From positions 26,269,935 through 26,333,934 of the forward strand of contig OY987227.1 of the NCBI GenBank assembly GCA_963920705.1: 64,000 nt of DNA, written 5' to 3'. The notes beneath the pieces are model-generated. The model had not been told where the DNA came from. It did not search any database and saw only the letters and a program-made list of their open reading frames with translations. The stretch comes from Odiellus spinosus. Taxonomy: Eukaryota > Arthropoda > Arachnida > Opiliones > Phalangiidae. Below are positions 46,899 to 59,487 of the stretch, piece after piece. The number at the start of each line of letters is the position of its first letter. Positions within the stretch are counted from its first letter, which is position 1. The position numbers and the translations under genes are program-made.

Positions 46899-49219
46899 AA
46901 TGAGGATGGGTCGCAAGGAGGATGTGTCGCAAGGAGGATGTGTCGCAAGGAGGATGTGTCGCAAGGAGGATGTGTCGCAAGGAGGATGTGTCGCAAGGAG
47001 GATGTGTCGCAAGGAGGATGTGTCGCAAGGAGGATGTGTCGCAAGGAGGATGTGTCGCAAGGAGGATGTGTCGCAAGGAGGATGTGTCGCAAGGAGGATC
47101 TGTCGCAAGGAGGATCTGTCGCAAGGAGGATCTGTCGCAAGGAGGATCTGTCGCAAGGAGGATCTGTCGCAAGGAGGATCTGTCGCAAGGAGGATCTGTC
47201 GCAAGGAGGATCTGTCGCAAGGAGAATCTGTCGCAAGGAGAATCTGTCGCAAGGAGGATCTGTCGCAAGGAGGATCTGTCGCAAGGAGGATCTGTCGCAA
47301 GGAGGATCTGTCGCAAGGAGGATCTGTCGCAAGGAGGATCTGTCGCAAGGAGGATCTGTCGCAAGGAGGATCTGTCGCAAGGAGGATCTGTCGCAAGGAG
47401 GATCTGTCGCAAGGAGGATCTGTCGCAAGGAGGATCTGTCGCAAGGAGGATCTGTCGCAAGGAGGATCTGTCGCAAGGAGGATCTGTCGCAAGGAGGATC
47501 TGTCGCAAGGAGGATCTGTCGCAAGGAGGATCTGTCGCAAGGAGGATCTGTCGCAAGGAGGATGTGTCGCAAGGAGGATGTGTCGCAAAGAGGATGTGTC
47601 GCAAAGAGGATGTGTCGCAAGGAGGATGTGTCGCAAGGAGGATGTGTCGCAAGGAGGATGTGTCGCAAGGAGGATGTGTCGCAAGGAGGATGTGTCGCAA
47701 GGAGGATGTGTCGCAAGGAGGATGTGTCGCAAGGAGGATGTGTCGCAAGGAGGATGTGTCGCAAGGAGGATGTGTCGCAAGGAGGATGTGTCGCAAGGAG
47801 GATGTGTCGCAAGGAGGATGTGTCGCAAGGAGGATGTGTCGCAAGGAGGATGTGTCGCAAGGAGGATGTGTCGCAAGGAGGATGTGTCGCAAGGAGGATG
47901 TGTCGCAAGGAGGATGTGTCGCAAGGAGGATGTGTCGCAAGGAGGATGTGTCGCAAGGAGGATGTGTCGCAAGGAGGATGTGTCGCAAGGAGGATGTGTC
48001 GCAAGGAGGATCTGTCGCAAGGAGGATCTGTCGCAAGGAGGATCTGTCGCAAGGAGGATCTGTCGCAAGGAGGATCTGTCGCAAGGAGGATCTGTCGCAA
48101 GGAGGATCTGTCGCAAGGAGGATCTGTCGCAAGGAGGATCTGTCGCAAGGAGGATCTGTCGCAAGGAGGATCTGTCGCAAGGAGGATCTGTCGCAAGGAG
48201 GATCTGTCGCAAGGAGGATCTGTCGCAAGGAGAATCTGTCGCAAGGAGAATCTGTCGCAAGGAGAATCTGTCGCAAGGAGGATCTGTCGCAAGGAGGATC
48301 TGTCGCAAGGAGGATCTGTCGCAAGGAGGATCTATCGCAAGGAGGATCTGTCGCAAGGAGGATCTGTCGCAAGGAGGATCTGTCGCAAGGAGGATCTGTC
48401 GCAAGGAGGATCTGTCGCAAGGAGGATCTGTCGCAAGGAGGATCTGTCGCAAGGAGGATCTGTCGCAAGGAGGATCTGTCGCAAGGAGGATCTGTCGCAA
48501 GGAGGATCTGTCGCAAGGAGGATCTGTCGCAAGGAGGATCTGTCGCAAGGAGGATCTGTCGCAAGGAGGATCTGTCGCAAGGAGGATCTGTCGCAAGGAG
48601 GATCTGTCGCAAGGAGGTTCTGTCGCAAGGAGGTTCTGTCGCAAGGAGGATCTGTCGCAAGGAGGTTCTGTCGCAAGGAGGTTCTGTCGCAAGGAGGATC
48701 TGTCGCAAGGAGGATCTGTCGCAAGGAAGATCTGTCGCAAGGAGGTTCTGTCGCAAGGAGGTTCTGTCGCAAGGAGGATCTGTCGCAAGGAGGATCTGTC
48801 GCAAGGAGGATCTGTCGCAAGGAGGATCTGTCGCAAGGAGGATCTGTCGCAAGGAGGATCTGTCGCAAGGAGGATCTGTCGCAAGGAGGATCTGTCGCAA
48901 GGCGGATCTGTCGCAAGGAGGATCTGTCGCAAGGAGGATCTGTCGCAAGGAGGATCTGTCGCAAGGAGGATCTGTCGCAAGGAGGATCTGTCGCAAGGAG
49001 GATATGTCGCAAGGAGGATGGGTCGCAAGGAGGATATGTCGCAAGGAGGATATGTCGCAAGGAGGATATGTCGCAAGGAGGATATGTCGCAAGGAGAATA
49101 TGTCGCAATGAGGATATGTCGCAATGAGGATATGTCGCAATGAGGATATGTCGCAATGAGGATATGTCGCAATGAGGATATGTCGCAATGAGGATATGTC
49201 GCAATGAGGATATGTCGCT
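46899..49219 (+). repeat. Tandem array of a 16-bp unit (GTCGCAAGGAGGATST), about 145 copies
   Basis: The unit is GTCGCAAGGAGGATGT with variants GATCTG, GATATG, GTTCTG and GAATCTG in blocks: GATGTG, GATCTG, GATGTG, GATCTG (with a GTTCTG patch near 48615-48760), then GATATG, and CAATGAGGATAT at the end. Neither strand of the unit contains a stop in any frame, so frames of 290-813 codons appear on both strands. I see no sign that these are genes. Confidence 0.97.
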
Positions 49220-50076
49220 GACTAAGGGACTGCCGTTTGTGGTACACTGGCGCTATTAACCCTTTAGGGAAAAGAGAAGCTAGGCAAACATCACTAGGAC
49301 GCTTTCCTTCCATACTATACGTTCTTGGGCCATAGAAAACTGGTTAGCGAGCGTTGCCACGGAGAAAAATTTGGTTTCAAAAAGATCTCATCGCCTAGCT
49401 TATTTTTGCCATACATGTATTACGAACGAAAGCGAAGGAAAAAACCTATTTCCTCGGCTATAAAATTATTTTCTGCGAACATGGTACAATTTTTCCATCC
49501 TGAAATATCTTCTTTCCAGCTATTTTCGTATAAACAGTATAGGAAAAATATTCTTCGCTTATGGAAACATTATACGGGGGCGACGGGTGATGGTTTAAAA
49601 ACCTAGTCGTAAATTCTCGAAATTAGTTTCAAAACGGCACGGTATAAGGATAACAATGCACGTGGATTTACATAGAGTATAACAAACGACTTATTTTGGG
49701 TTTTTATAAAGGGAACGTGAAACATTGACCAACACCTCTCTACGTTGGTCTGGAAATAAATACAGGGTTCATACAATATTTGGGAAACCAATTTCACTGA
49801 TAATCTCTCGCCATTGCATTTTCCCTGATATTTCGAGGCTTACCGTAATTTTTCCCCGATATATTTCCAGCTTTTACTAAAGAATTTTCCCTACCATATT
49901 TGTTGGTTTAACAGAATATTATCCCTGGTTAATTTTTGGTTTACTAGGGAATTGGAACCGAAATATTTCCAGCTTTTACTAGGGGTCAGCAACCAGAAAG
50001 TTCATGAAAGAGTGGACGTTCTGAGCCATTTAAAGTTAACTTATATTTAACAATAGTTAAATAGTTTAGTTTACTA

Positions 50077-50245
50077 AAACTACGTTCACACTTGACACTT
50101 TGAAACCGTTTTTATGGATCAAATCGACTACTCAAGGAATTAAATGATTTCTCGATCAAAGATCTACACGGAAGACCACCAAATTTTATTATTTGACCTT
50201 TCCAATCCGATTCAAATCAGTATCAAAGTCTCTAGTATGAACATG
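50077..50245 (+). mobile_element. MITE-like family I, copy 2
   Basis: Begins AACTACGTTCACACTTGAC and shares the family I blocks AAACCGTTTTTATGGATCAA, ATTTGACCTTTCCAATCCG and AAAGTCTCTAGTATGAAC. Boundaries are approximate. Confidence 0.65.
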
Positions 50246-50358
50246 TTTATATTAAATACAAACAATGTCTCAACGTCTTTAGTGCGAACAAGGTTAAAGT
50301 GTCCCCTTCCTAATGAAAATGTTTTCGTCATTACAATTTGAATTGTGGTACCATTTCT

Positions 50359-50591
50359 TTAAAGGGAGAATGCAGCCTATCGATTCCTTATCGTTTAAAT
50401 AAGCCTAATCCACCATTAAAAATATTTAGAAACAAATATTAAACTAGAAATAAATCCTAAATTTCTTTCCATTGATTGGTCAGCGACCAATAAGCAAAGG
50501 CCCGTCGTTAAGGCGAGATCTCCGTGACAGTCCCAATAACATTCGATAAAAAAAAATCACTTGTTGTTAGGTAATTCCATTCTCCCTTGAA
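50359..50591. mobile_element. MITE family D, internally deleted copy
   Basis: Starts TTAAAGGGAGAATGCAGCC and ends CATTCTCCCTTGAA (TTAA changed to TGAA), with part of both arms missing. The centre AAAGGCCCGTCGTTAAGGCG matches the full copies. MITE A6 follows 18 bases later. Confidence 0.82.
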
Positions 50592-50609
50592 TATATTTTT
50601 AAATAGAAC

Positions 50610-50948
50610 CAGAAGCCGATGAAACCCTCCTTTGAAGTCTATTACTCCCGGGTCTTGTCTACCCCTCTCTGTATGGGTTATTCTCAAAAGGCGCGATCCG
50701 TACGCCTCCTAACGGTAGATGATTTCGGAGCGGGAGCTCGTCGAGCGAATATCTCTAGCAGCCTCGGAGTTCGTCCAAAAAAACGTCGTCGTTTGTGGAG
50801 AGAGAGAATTTCCAATTTTCCGTAGACAGGGGGGTATGAAGTAGGACCCCTTCTAACTCGTAAAATTGGGAATTTTACCCATACAGAGAGGAGCGCTATA
50901 TGGAACATTGGAGTAGTAGACTTCAAAGGAGGGTTTCATCGGCTTCTG
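50610..50948 (-). mobile_element. MITE family A, copy A6
   Basis: 339 bp in reverse orientation, TSD ATAGAAC at 50603-50609 and 50949-50955. It starts 18 bases after the right end of the deleted family D copy. Confidence 0.95.
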
Positions 50949-51618
50949 ATAGAACCCATTTAACTCGCAATTTTTGACTATAATTTTTCAAATCAAAGTT
51001 ATATACTTGACAAGAAAGTACATAAACTATGTTTAAGAAATTCAAAAAAAAAAACTTTCTTTCGCTTCTAAATTTCTAATAATCTGGGCATGACTTTTTT
51101 TGGCTACCAGTTTTAGATTCTCGCCTGATTTATTTCGGTAAAACATACTCGTCACGCTATAACTATCTGGAGACTCTAAACCATAGAGAAAACGAGCAAA
51201 AAGATAAAAATGTTGGAAGTTTAAAAGTACGTCTAAATGCCCTTTGACAGTTCGGACATTTCGCTTTTTCGAGCTAAGCTGTCACGGGAAAATATATATA
51301 GAAAAAAATAAAATGAAAACATAAATAAAAGAGTACAAATAATAAATTCCGCTAGTCCCGATGTAAATACTGGCGACCCACGGTTATAGAAAAAAAAATA
51401 CTAGGGTCGAAACGCATCCTGTCTACTCAAACGTACAAAAGAGCCAAGTTCCAAACTCACGATAAAAAAAAAAAACAGGATGAAAACTCGCTGGTGCAAG
51501 AATGAAATAACTGGTATATATCAATTTTTACCCAATATCAATTACTGTACAATCTTGCCATTAGATTAAAATTTGAAATAACGAAGAGGATACTTCGTGG
51601 AATAGCTTTTAATTAGTT

Positions 51619-51955
51619 CAGAAGCCGATGAAACCCTCCTTTGAAGTCTATTACTCCCGGGTCTTGTCGACCCCTCTCTGTATGGGTTAGTTTCAAAAAG
51701 CGTGATTCGTACGCCTCCTAACGGTAGATATTTTCGGAGCGGGAGTTCGTCGAGCGAATATCTCTAGCAGCCTTGGAGTTCGTTAAAAAAACGTCGTCGT
51801 TTGTGGAGAGAGAGAATTTCCAATTTTCCGTAGACAGGGGGTATGAAGTAGGACCCCTCCGATCTCGCAAAATCGTGAATTTTACCCATACAGAGAGGCG
51901 CGCTATATGGAACATTAGAGAAGTAGACTTCAAAGGAGGGTTTCATCGGCTTCTG
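51619..51955 (-). mobile_element. MITE family A, copy A7
   Basis: 337 bp in reverse orientation, TSD ATTAGTT at 51612-51618 and 51956-51962. Both ends are intact. Confidence 0.95.
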
Positions 51956-51999
51956 ATTAGTTTAATTTAAAAACCTCGCAAGCTTTCGGGCCGTGGCCC

Positions 52000-53488
52000 C
52001 TTTTCAAGCAACTTAAAATCTATAATGATTGTAAATTGATTCGAAGCTCGTAAGGTTTTTAAAAAAACTTAAGATTTTAAAGGGAAACTTGTAGCTAAAA
52101 ATGGAACATATTTTTAATTTATTTTCGGAATCACCTTGCCAAAAATGTAAATATTTCAAAACCAGTTTTAGACACGCGTTTGGTGTTGAATAAAAATTTT
52201 AATTTAAGTACACTAAACCTATTTATTAATAATTTCCCACAAAAAAATCTCTATCATTACTAACAAATTGAGTTATCTTATTTTTGCAGCAAGGTTATAC
52301 CTCGAATGTCCTTTACGGGGGAAAGTCTAAAAAGGCAAAAGTAAAATAAGAAGTAGAGAGGGTACCCGAGGAAGTCGCGTAAAAATTGACCCAGTTGTAA
52401 GACATCTTCTTTGAGATGTCGGAAAGACGAGGAACGTAGTATAGAGAGGGAGAGCGCGGGATGGGATGACGAGTGGGGGGTTGGAAAAAGTGAGGGCTAA
52501 AAAGAGTTAAGGATACGAGTAAAGGGTTCAAAATAGAAGGCTTCTTTTCCGGAGAATTGAGCGTGCGTAGAACACGGGTCATTTACTCTCTATGTATGTA
52601 TATTCCTACATAGCGGCGAGCAGCGCTGGGGGACACGCAGCACGAATGATGAAAGAGAGACACCAGAGACTAGCCACCACTGTACCACAAGCTAAATAAT
52701 TTATAGCCATTAATTGGGTAAATCATCGAGCTTTGTCCCAGGTATAGGCGCCCGCGTTTAAAAAAGTTTGGCGATTTGTTCAAGTCGCTTCGTTTCGAGC
52801 AAAAACAATTCAAATACGTATTCCGGACTCTACATGTGAAGTAGGACAAGGTACCCTCTCCGGAAATGGGTTAGTCAAGAGTTTTTGGGGCAATTTCAAA
52901 CTACGCATCTCTCAATGCATATACGACACGCCTCACAAGCTTGAATGGTAACCAGGGGTGGCTAGTCTTTGGAGACACCAAGCGAAGAAGAGCCGGGTGG
53001 TTTGCGGAGACTTTATCCTCTCTTCCGCCTTCCGAAACGAAATTGACCTTCCACAAGACGTTAAGTTAGCGTTATGAAGCGAATCTACTTTATTACACCC
53101 CACGCTTTTCCAAAGAATTAATGATTCTCATCTCAGCTATAGGCTCTCGACGAGGCACCCTAAGCGAGGACCGCCCTAAACCCCAGATTATATAGCGAAA
53201 AACGTCCAAACGATATCCGCTTTCTATTATTTACCCAAAAAATTTTCCCTTTAATTTATGGACCACCTTAAATTTATAAATATTATAAACCCTTGGGGGA
53301 GGAGTATTTTACAAGATCGCCAAAGGTTAAACAATGTCGTAGTCCCACTGGTTCTGACATAATAAGTTATATTAGTACTAAAGGGTGAAGGTAGCGCATG
53401 AACAAGACGGATAAAAACATGGAATAGGTACACCTCTTACGGATGTAAACGCCTTAAGTCAATGGCATCCCAAGGTTTCCCAGTTTCA
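52000..53488. other. Non-coding stretch
   Basis: An 89-codon - frame at 52313-52582 is rich in Ser and Pro without a recognisable domain. No repeat family found. Confidence 0.35.
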
Positions 53489-53495
53489 CTAAGAT

Positions 53496-53831
53496 CAGAA
53501 GCCGATGAAACCCTCCTTTGAAGTCTACTACTCCAATGTTCCATATAGCGCTCCTCTCTGCATGGGTAAAATTCCCAATTTTACGAGTTAGAAGGGGTCC
53601 TACTTCATACCCCCTGTCTACGGAAAATTCGAAATTCTCTCTCTCCACAAACGACGACGTTTTTGGACGAACTCCAAGGCTGCTAGAGATATTCGCTCGA
53701 CGAACTCCCGCTCCGAAAACATCTACCGTTAGGAGGCGTACGAATCGCGCCTTTTGAGAATAACCCATACAGAGAGGGGTAGACAAGACCCGGGAGTAAT
53801 AGACTTCAAAGGAGGGTTTCATCGGCTTCTG
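53496..53831 (+). mobile_element. MITE family A, copy A8, without a TSD
   Basis: 336 bp with both terminal inverted repeats intact, but the flanks differ (CTAAGAT on the left, CCAACAG on the right). It is the only one of 19 CA...TG elements in the window without a 7-bp duplication. Confidence 0.92.
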
Positions 53832-54644
53832 CCAACAGGCTAAAATTGTGACATAAATACAAAGCTGACATCCGGAAGGAGATATCAATAGCCAATCCAA
53901 TGTTCCCTCTCACGGTTTTGCGATTTATTGTCAAATTAGAATATATTAAGCCTTTTCTATAAATAAAAATAACTCGCTTCATTACTTGACGCTGCCTTTG
54001 AGTAAAGATAAGTAAATATATGTATACTTTTAAAATAGTCAACGTCGAATCGTCGTTTTCATCTTATTTTTGCAATTCTTAGCAATTTAGCATTTAACTT
54101 TAAAACGGGCTGACGATTGCGCGAAACAAAAGAAAAGTCGGAACATAGTAATTCTCGCGATGTGGCGAACGAACAGACCTCGAATTAAGGAGGGAAAATC
54201 CTCTCTAATTACATTCTAGTTCGGTAGCCGCCGCTTACAAAACTGCGAGAGATGACGAGGCAGAGAGCGGGAAGAGACGGTAACGTTTCTGGCAAAAGAT
54301 GAGAGTGAGATAGAAAGACGGATGAAGAAGAGGGACCAAGAGGGTATAGTCTCTCTTAGGCATGCTAATGAATTTTCAATTTAAACTATCTTAGGAATAA
54401 ATTAAGATCATTCCCGGCGACGAGTAGAGATTACCAGATTTTACAAAAGCCAAAAGGTCGCTTTAAAATTTAGGCAAAATGAAAGGCAAATATATTTCAG
54501 AGCGAGCGAGAGTGTGAACTAAAGGCGACGCCTCCTATCGATACATAAATAGACTTAAATAGAGGGCGAAAAGGAAAAAGCAAGATATATATATTTTCGA
54601 AATTCTGTATAATTTAAACATTCTCTTCTTTCTCCGTGTCCTTT

Positions 54645-55640
54645 TGAACTAAATTTCAACCTTCTTAGAATTTATCTGACGTCCAGGAACAATTTCCTAA
54701 CCCATCCTTTTCTGTCCATCCGAAATAATTTAAGTCTTCTTAACCTATACTTCCCTGACCTTTTGAACCATTTAGGAACTGCGTAGCTTATCACTGGTCT
54801 TCCGAACAAACTTCAAAACTTTTTGAACAAACTTGAAATCATAAATTTTTATTCCCCAGGCCATCTGGATAGTTTTCAAAATAAAGACTATCCCTTAACT
54901 TCTGAAACAATTTCAAAATCTATCCTGTCCTTCACCATCCGAGTTATTTTTAAACTTTATAGCATATCCCTGACCTTCTGAAGTAATTTCAAATCTTCTT
55001 AACCTTAATTTCCTGACTTTCTAAACAAATTTTAAATATTCTTAACATTTCCCTGATCTTCTAAACAAATTCAAATATTCTTAATCATTCCGGTCATCTA
55101 AACCAATTTCAAATCTTAACCTTTCCTGACCTTCAAAACTAATCTTAACCTTTCCTGACCTTCAAAACTAATCTTAACCTTTCCTGACCTTCAAAACTAA
55201 TCTTAACCTTTCCTGACCTTCAAAACTAATTTCACACCTTCTAAACCTTTCCCTGGCCTTTTAAACAAATTTCGAATCTTCTTAACCTTTTCCTGACCTT
55301 TTAAACAAATTTCGAAACTTCTTAACCTTTTCCTGACCTTTTAAACAAATTTCAAATCTTCTTAACCTTTCCGTGACCTTTTAAACAAACTTCCTTTACC
55401 TTCTAAACAAATTTCCTTGACCTTTCTATGACCTTCTCAACAAATTTCAAATTTTCCTAACCTTTCAATAACCTTCTTAACCAATTTCGTATCAAATTAA
55501 CGTTTCCCTGACCTTCCAACCAAGTTTAAAATCTTCTTAACGTTTCCCTGACCATCTAAACAAATTTCTAAAACATTTTAACCTTTCCCTGATCTTGTAA
55601 ACAAATTTATAATATCCTCAATCTTTACCATAATTCAAAT
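54645..55640 (+). repeat. Degenerate CCTGACCTT tandem-repeat field
   Basis: Roughly 40-bp degenerate units of the type TTAACCTTTCCCTGACCTTC + TAAACAAATTTCAAATCTTC. It contains four exact tandem copies of a 29-bp unit (AATCTTAACCTTTCCTGACC + TTCAAAACT) at 55112-55227. It shares the CCCTGACCTTTT core with the 23-bp array at 57957-58606. Confidence 0.85.
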
Positions 55641-56429
55641 TTTCCCTGCGCGGGTTGTACAAGTGTATAAATCGATACCATTTCACCATCCCATTAATAT
55701 TATTAAAAGACGTAAAGTCTCCGCTTCGCCGATAAGTCTTAAACAGCTATAGGGGCTACAATTCATGGGCCTATTCTTATCTGAAAGAGTGGCCGAATAA
55801 TTGGGATTAAACCTTTTAGGCGGCTTCCGGAGGCACGCGGTGTTTAAATTTTATCGATTTATGCGTTAGAAACCTTTATTCGTAGAAAAGGCGTGCAGAG
55901 GTAAAGGACGAGAAATTTATATTCCCAAAGATTCGGGAAGCGAGAATAGAAAGCTTTTATTTCGCCATACTAATCTCGAAATATGTTTAAAAGGGGGTTC
56001 AACCAAAATTTGACTATCTATATTGACGCTATATAATGTCCTTATAACAGCTCGTTAATATTTCAGGGATTACTCGCGATATGGTTGTAAAGATAGGCTA
56101 ACTAAAACAGCCTAAATTTCGAATGTTAATTTATGTCTATAGAATTCAATTAGTAAAATTGATTACATCTCAAGAAAATTGAAGGTACGCTATAGAATAA
56201 ATCTTTTAAATCTACATTTATACAACACAGTAATTTATAATTTTAATGTATATTTAAATAAGCCGAGTTGTTTTATCTTAAGAATGTTCATTACTTAAAT
56301 AATTAAATTAATCCTACATGACATCACTTGCCAACAAATACTAAAACTGGCGCGGTCTAAAAAACGTTTTTGGCGTTTAACTTAATTTGTAAAGTGTTTG
56401 AATGATAAGGATATATAAAATTGGACCAA

Positions 56430-56572
56430 TCAGATGAGCCCAACGGCTTCAGCCTTCAACAGTACATATTTCCCATGACTTTATAACGTTGTCGCTTTTC
56501 CCATCTGGTGACGATCGCGAAACTGCTGTTGAAGACTGAAATATGATTGGTTCGAATTTACCCAATTTCGCT
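56430..56572. repeat. Imperfect inverted repeat
   Basis: AATTGGACCAATCAGATGAG and TCAGCCTTCAACAG on the left pair imperfectly with CTGTTGAAGACTGAAATATG and ATTGGTTCGAATTT on the right. It may be an old MITE. J2 lies about 190 bases downstream. Confidence 0.4.
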
Positions 56573-56766
56573 GAAATTCAAACGAAACCCAATTTCAGAA
56601 TATAAAATTAAGCACCAAATGGTGTGCAGATTCTGTAAATTAATTCAAAAAATGTTCCATTCTCGGCTCATAGTTTCCCTTTAAGTATGTGGTGAGCGAT
56701 AAAACTGGGAAAAATTTTGGGTGATTTCTTGATTGGCTGATTTGAAAGCGAATGATAAACTATTAC

Positions 56767-57083
56767 CAAGAATCCATTCGGGTTCCATAAGAATATGGGA
56801 GCATAGCTTTAGCCTCTGGTACCATCCTCCCAAACTTTGTAACAAAAGTTCGTCCGCAATTTTCGCAACATTTGTACGCTTAGATCTTTTTTCGGTCGGC
56901 TCCATTTTTATTACCCAAAATATTATGTCAAGGTCGTTAGTGGCGTGGGTTAATAATATAATGTCAGGAGCGATTTACTTGAAAAATCGATTCGAAGCGG
57001 ACGAACTTTTGCTACAAAGTTTGGGAGGATGGTTATTGAATCGCGGCCCTCCCATATTCTTATGGAACCTGAATGAATTCTTG
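56767..57083 (+). mobile_element. MITE family J, copy J2
   Basis: 317 bp, TSD CTATTAC at 56760-56766 and 57084-57090. It differs from J1 at only a few bases, for example GGGTTCC for AGGTTCC and GGTCGTTAG for GGTCTTTAG, so both are recent insertions of one source element. Confidence 0.94.
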
Positions 57084-57956
57084 CTATTACGCTTTCTTCG
57101 TACGCTCAGTTATATTTTGAGTAAACAGTATCTAAACACCTATATTTTAAAAGCTTGATTCATCTCGTTGGGTCTATTATATAATCTTAGGAAATAAACA
57201 TTTCAGAATTACTGGACTTGAATAAATATTTTCAAAATACAGATAAACTCATCGCTATAAATGGAATTTCCTTCCACATGAAAAGACGCGTTAATGAGAA
57301 AATTGTGCCAGAATATTTACTGATCCCACGAGAATTAAATAGTTTTAAAGTTGCGTATTCAGGAAGACCTGCTAGAAATTTATATTCCTTATAGGAATTA
57401 TAGGATTATACAGGACACAAAATTTGGTTTTATAGGATAATATAGGACCAAAAAGATGTCAAATAGATTCCTTTTTTATGCCAAACTTAAGCTCAAATCG
57501 TTTAAGAATATTAAGAGAATTTTTTGCCATTTATTGGATATGAATTGGATTATAAATAGACCAGAATAGTAGGGCCTATATGTAAAACTTTTTGAACTTT
57601 TCAATAAATTCACCTGACATTTAACTTTGTGATATAAGGACAGAATTTGCGTCTTTCTATTCAGTTCTTATAATAAATATCAATGTCGATTATGCACGAA
57701 AATTCAACAGTCAAATATAATCGTTGAATATGAAAGAATCAAATTCAATAAAACTTATGGAAACACTCATTAAACTTTGAGAAATATTTCGAAAAATGCG
57801 GGAAAATGTTTTCAACAAACTAAAATCCTTTTAAAAGTTACGATACCATGATTCGTAAAAGGTTTAAAAAGATACGAGTTTTCTATAATTATTTTAAAAC
57901 CAGAGACGAGTTAACCAAGAGTCATTTATTAACAGTTTTTTCAGATTCAAATTCCC

Positions 57957-58606
57957 CGACTTTTCCAGGTTTTCCCTGACCTTTTCCAACGATTTTCCCT
58001 GACCATTTCCAACGATTTTCCCTGACCTTTTCCAACGATTTTCCCTGACCTTTTCCAACGATTTTCCCTGACCTTTTCCAACGATTTTCCCTGACCTTTT
58101 CCAACGATTTTCCCTGACCTTTTCCAACGATTTTCCCTGACCTTTTCCAACGATTTTCCCTGACCTTTTCCAACGATTTTCCCTGACCTTTTCCAACGAT
58201 TTTCCCTGACCTTTTCCAACGATTTTCCCTGACCTTTTCCAACGATTTTCCCTGACCTTTTCCAACGATTTTCCCTGACCTTTTCCAACGATTTTCCCTG
58301 TCCTTTTCCAACGATTTTCCCTGACCTTTTCCAACGATTTTCCCTGACCTTTTCCAACGATTTTCCTTGACCTTTTCCAACGATTTTCCCTGACCTTTTC
58401 CAACGATTTTCCCTGACCTTTTCCAACGATTTTCCCTGACCTTTTCCAACGATTTTCCCTGACCTTTTCCAACGATTTTCCCTGACCTTTTCCAACGATT
58501 TTCCCTGACCTTTTCCAACGATTTTCCCTGACCTTTTCCAACGATTTTCCCTGACCTTTTCCAACGATTTTCCCTGACCTTTTCCAACGATTTTTCCTGA
58601 CCTTTT
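57957..58606 (+). repeat. Tandem array of a 23-bp unit, about 28 copies
   Basis: The unit is ACGATTTTCCCTGACCTTTT followed by CCA, nearly uniform with rare single changes (CTGTCC near 58298, CTTGACC near 58366). The three 205-221 codon - strand frames (EKVRENRWKRSGKIVG repeats) follow from the repeat. Confidence 0.97.
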
Positions 58607-58944
58607 CAGCTAATACTACCCAATTTTTAACCTTTTATTTTTTATATAATCGCGTTTGCCAAACTTTTTGCACCAATATCTTTGTTCTAATCGGTCTGCA
58701 TCAAATCTTCTCTGCAGATAATGATTGCAATTTCCTGGCTTCTTGAAAGATCTTTAAATTCCCCGAGTTTTCCCTGATTTTTATAAAATATCTTAAAATT
58801 CCCAGACTTTTCGGTTCATTTTCAAATTAAGTGATTGACATTCATGATGGTCTTATTCAATTAACAAAGGTTTTACTAATTCCAAGCTCTAATAGCCGGT
58901 GCTATGAATAAAAACAGGTTAAGATTTTATGGCGTCCATTAGGG

Positions 58945-59236
58945 CAAGAAGGATTAGATAAGGAGAGGAAATGTGGGGCTGCGTTGCGTTAGAGAGAGAA
59001 GAGCCAGCCTCCCACTCGGGTGGAAAGGGGGGATAGGAAATTCTCGAGGTAAACTGTTGTCACGTGGTCGCTAGCGTCGTTGGCTACTACGCGTCTCATA
59101 AAGGATCCGTTTTCCCCACATGACAACAATTTACCACGAAACGTCTCTACCCCCGTTCTCCCAGAGTGGGAGTTTAGGCCGACGCAGTACGAGCCGCGCC
59201 GTTCCCACATTTCCTCTCCTTATCTAATCCTTCTTG
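58945..59236 (+). mobile_element. MITE family B, copy B6
   Basis: 292 bp, TSD ATTAGGG at 58938-58944 and 59237-59243. Ends are CAAGAAGGATTAGATAAGG, more diverged than B1, B4 and B5; the centre carries GTCGTTGGCTACTAC in place of the GCTAGCTAGC core. Confidence 0.93.
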
Positions 59237-59487
59237 ATTAGGGTAACTCATCTCTGTTTTAACTATATATACATGGCGAAGGAATTGGCGGCCGAAAATG
59301 GTTTTATATAGGAGGGAAGAGAGGGGTTTTATAGGTAAAGAGGAATACGCTGGGCAAATTAATTACGTTAATTAGGCTACCAACGCTGATTGGAGTTGAA
59401 TGGAAACATTTGAACTTCTCTATAGTGATTAAAACCCGGTCTCTTTAATTACTTAGCGGAATGCAAAACTGCAGCTCGCTCTCGAAG

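Noticed and set aside
46869..49313. Frames of 466-813 codons on both strands
   Set aside because: They are made entirely of the 16-bp repeat, whose sequence lacks stops in any frame. Overlapping frames on both strands with the same period are a repeat effect.
57894..58587. Three 205-221 codon - strand frames rich in Lys and Arg
   Set aside because: They arise from the 23-bp array read in three phases.
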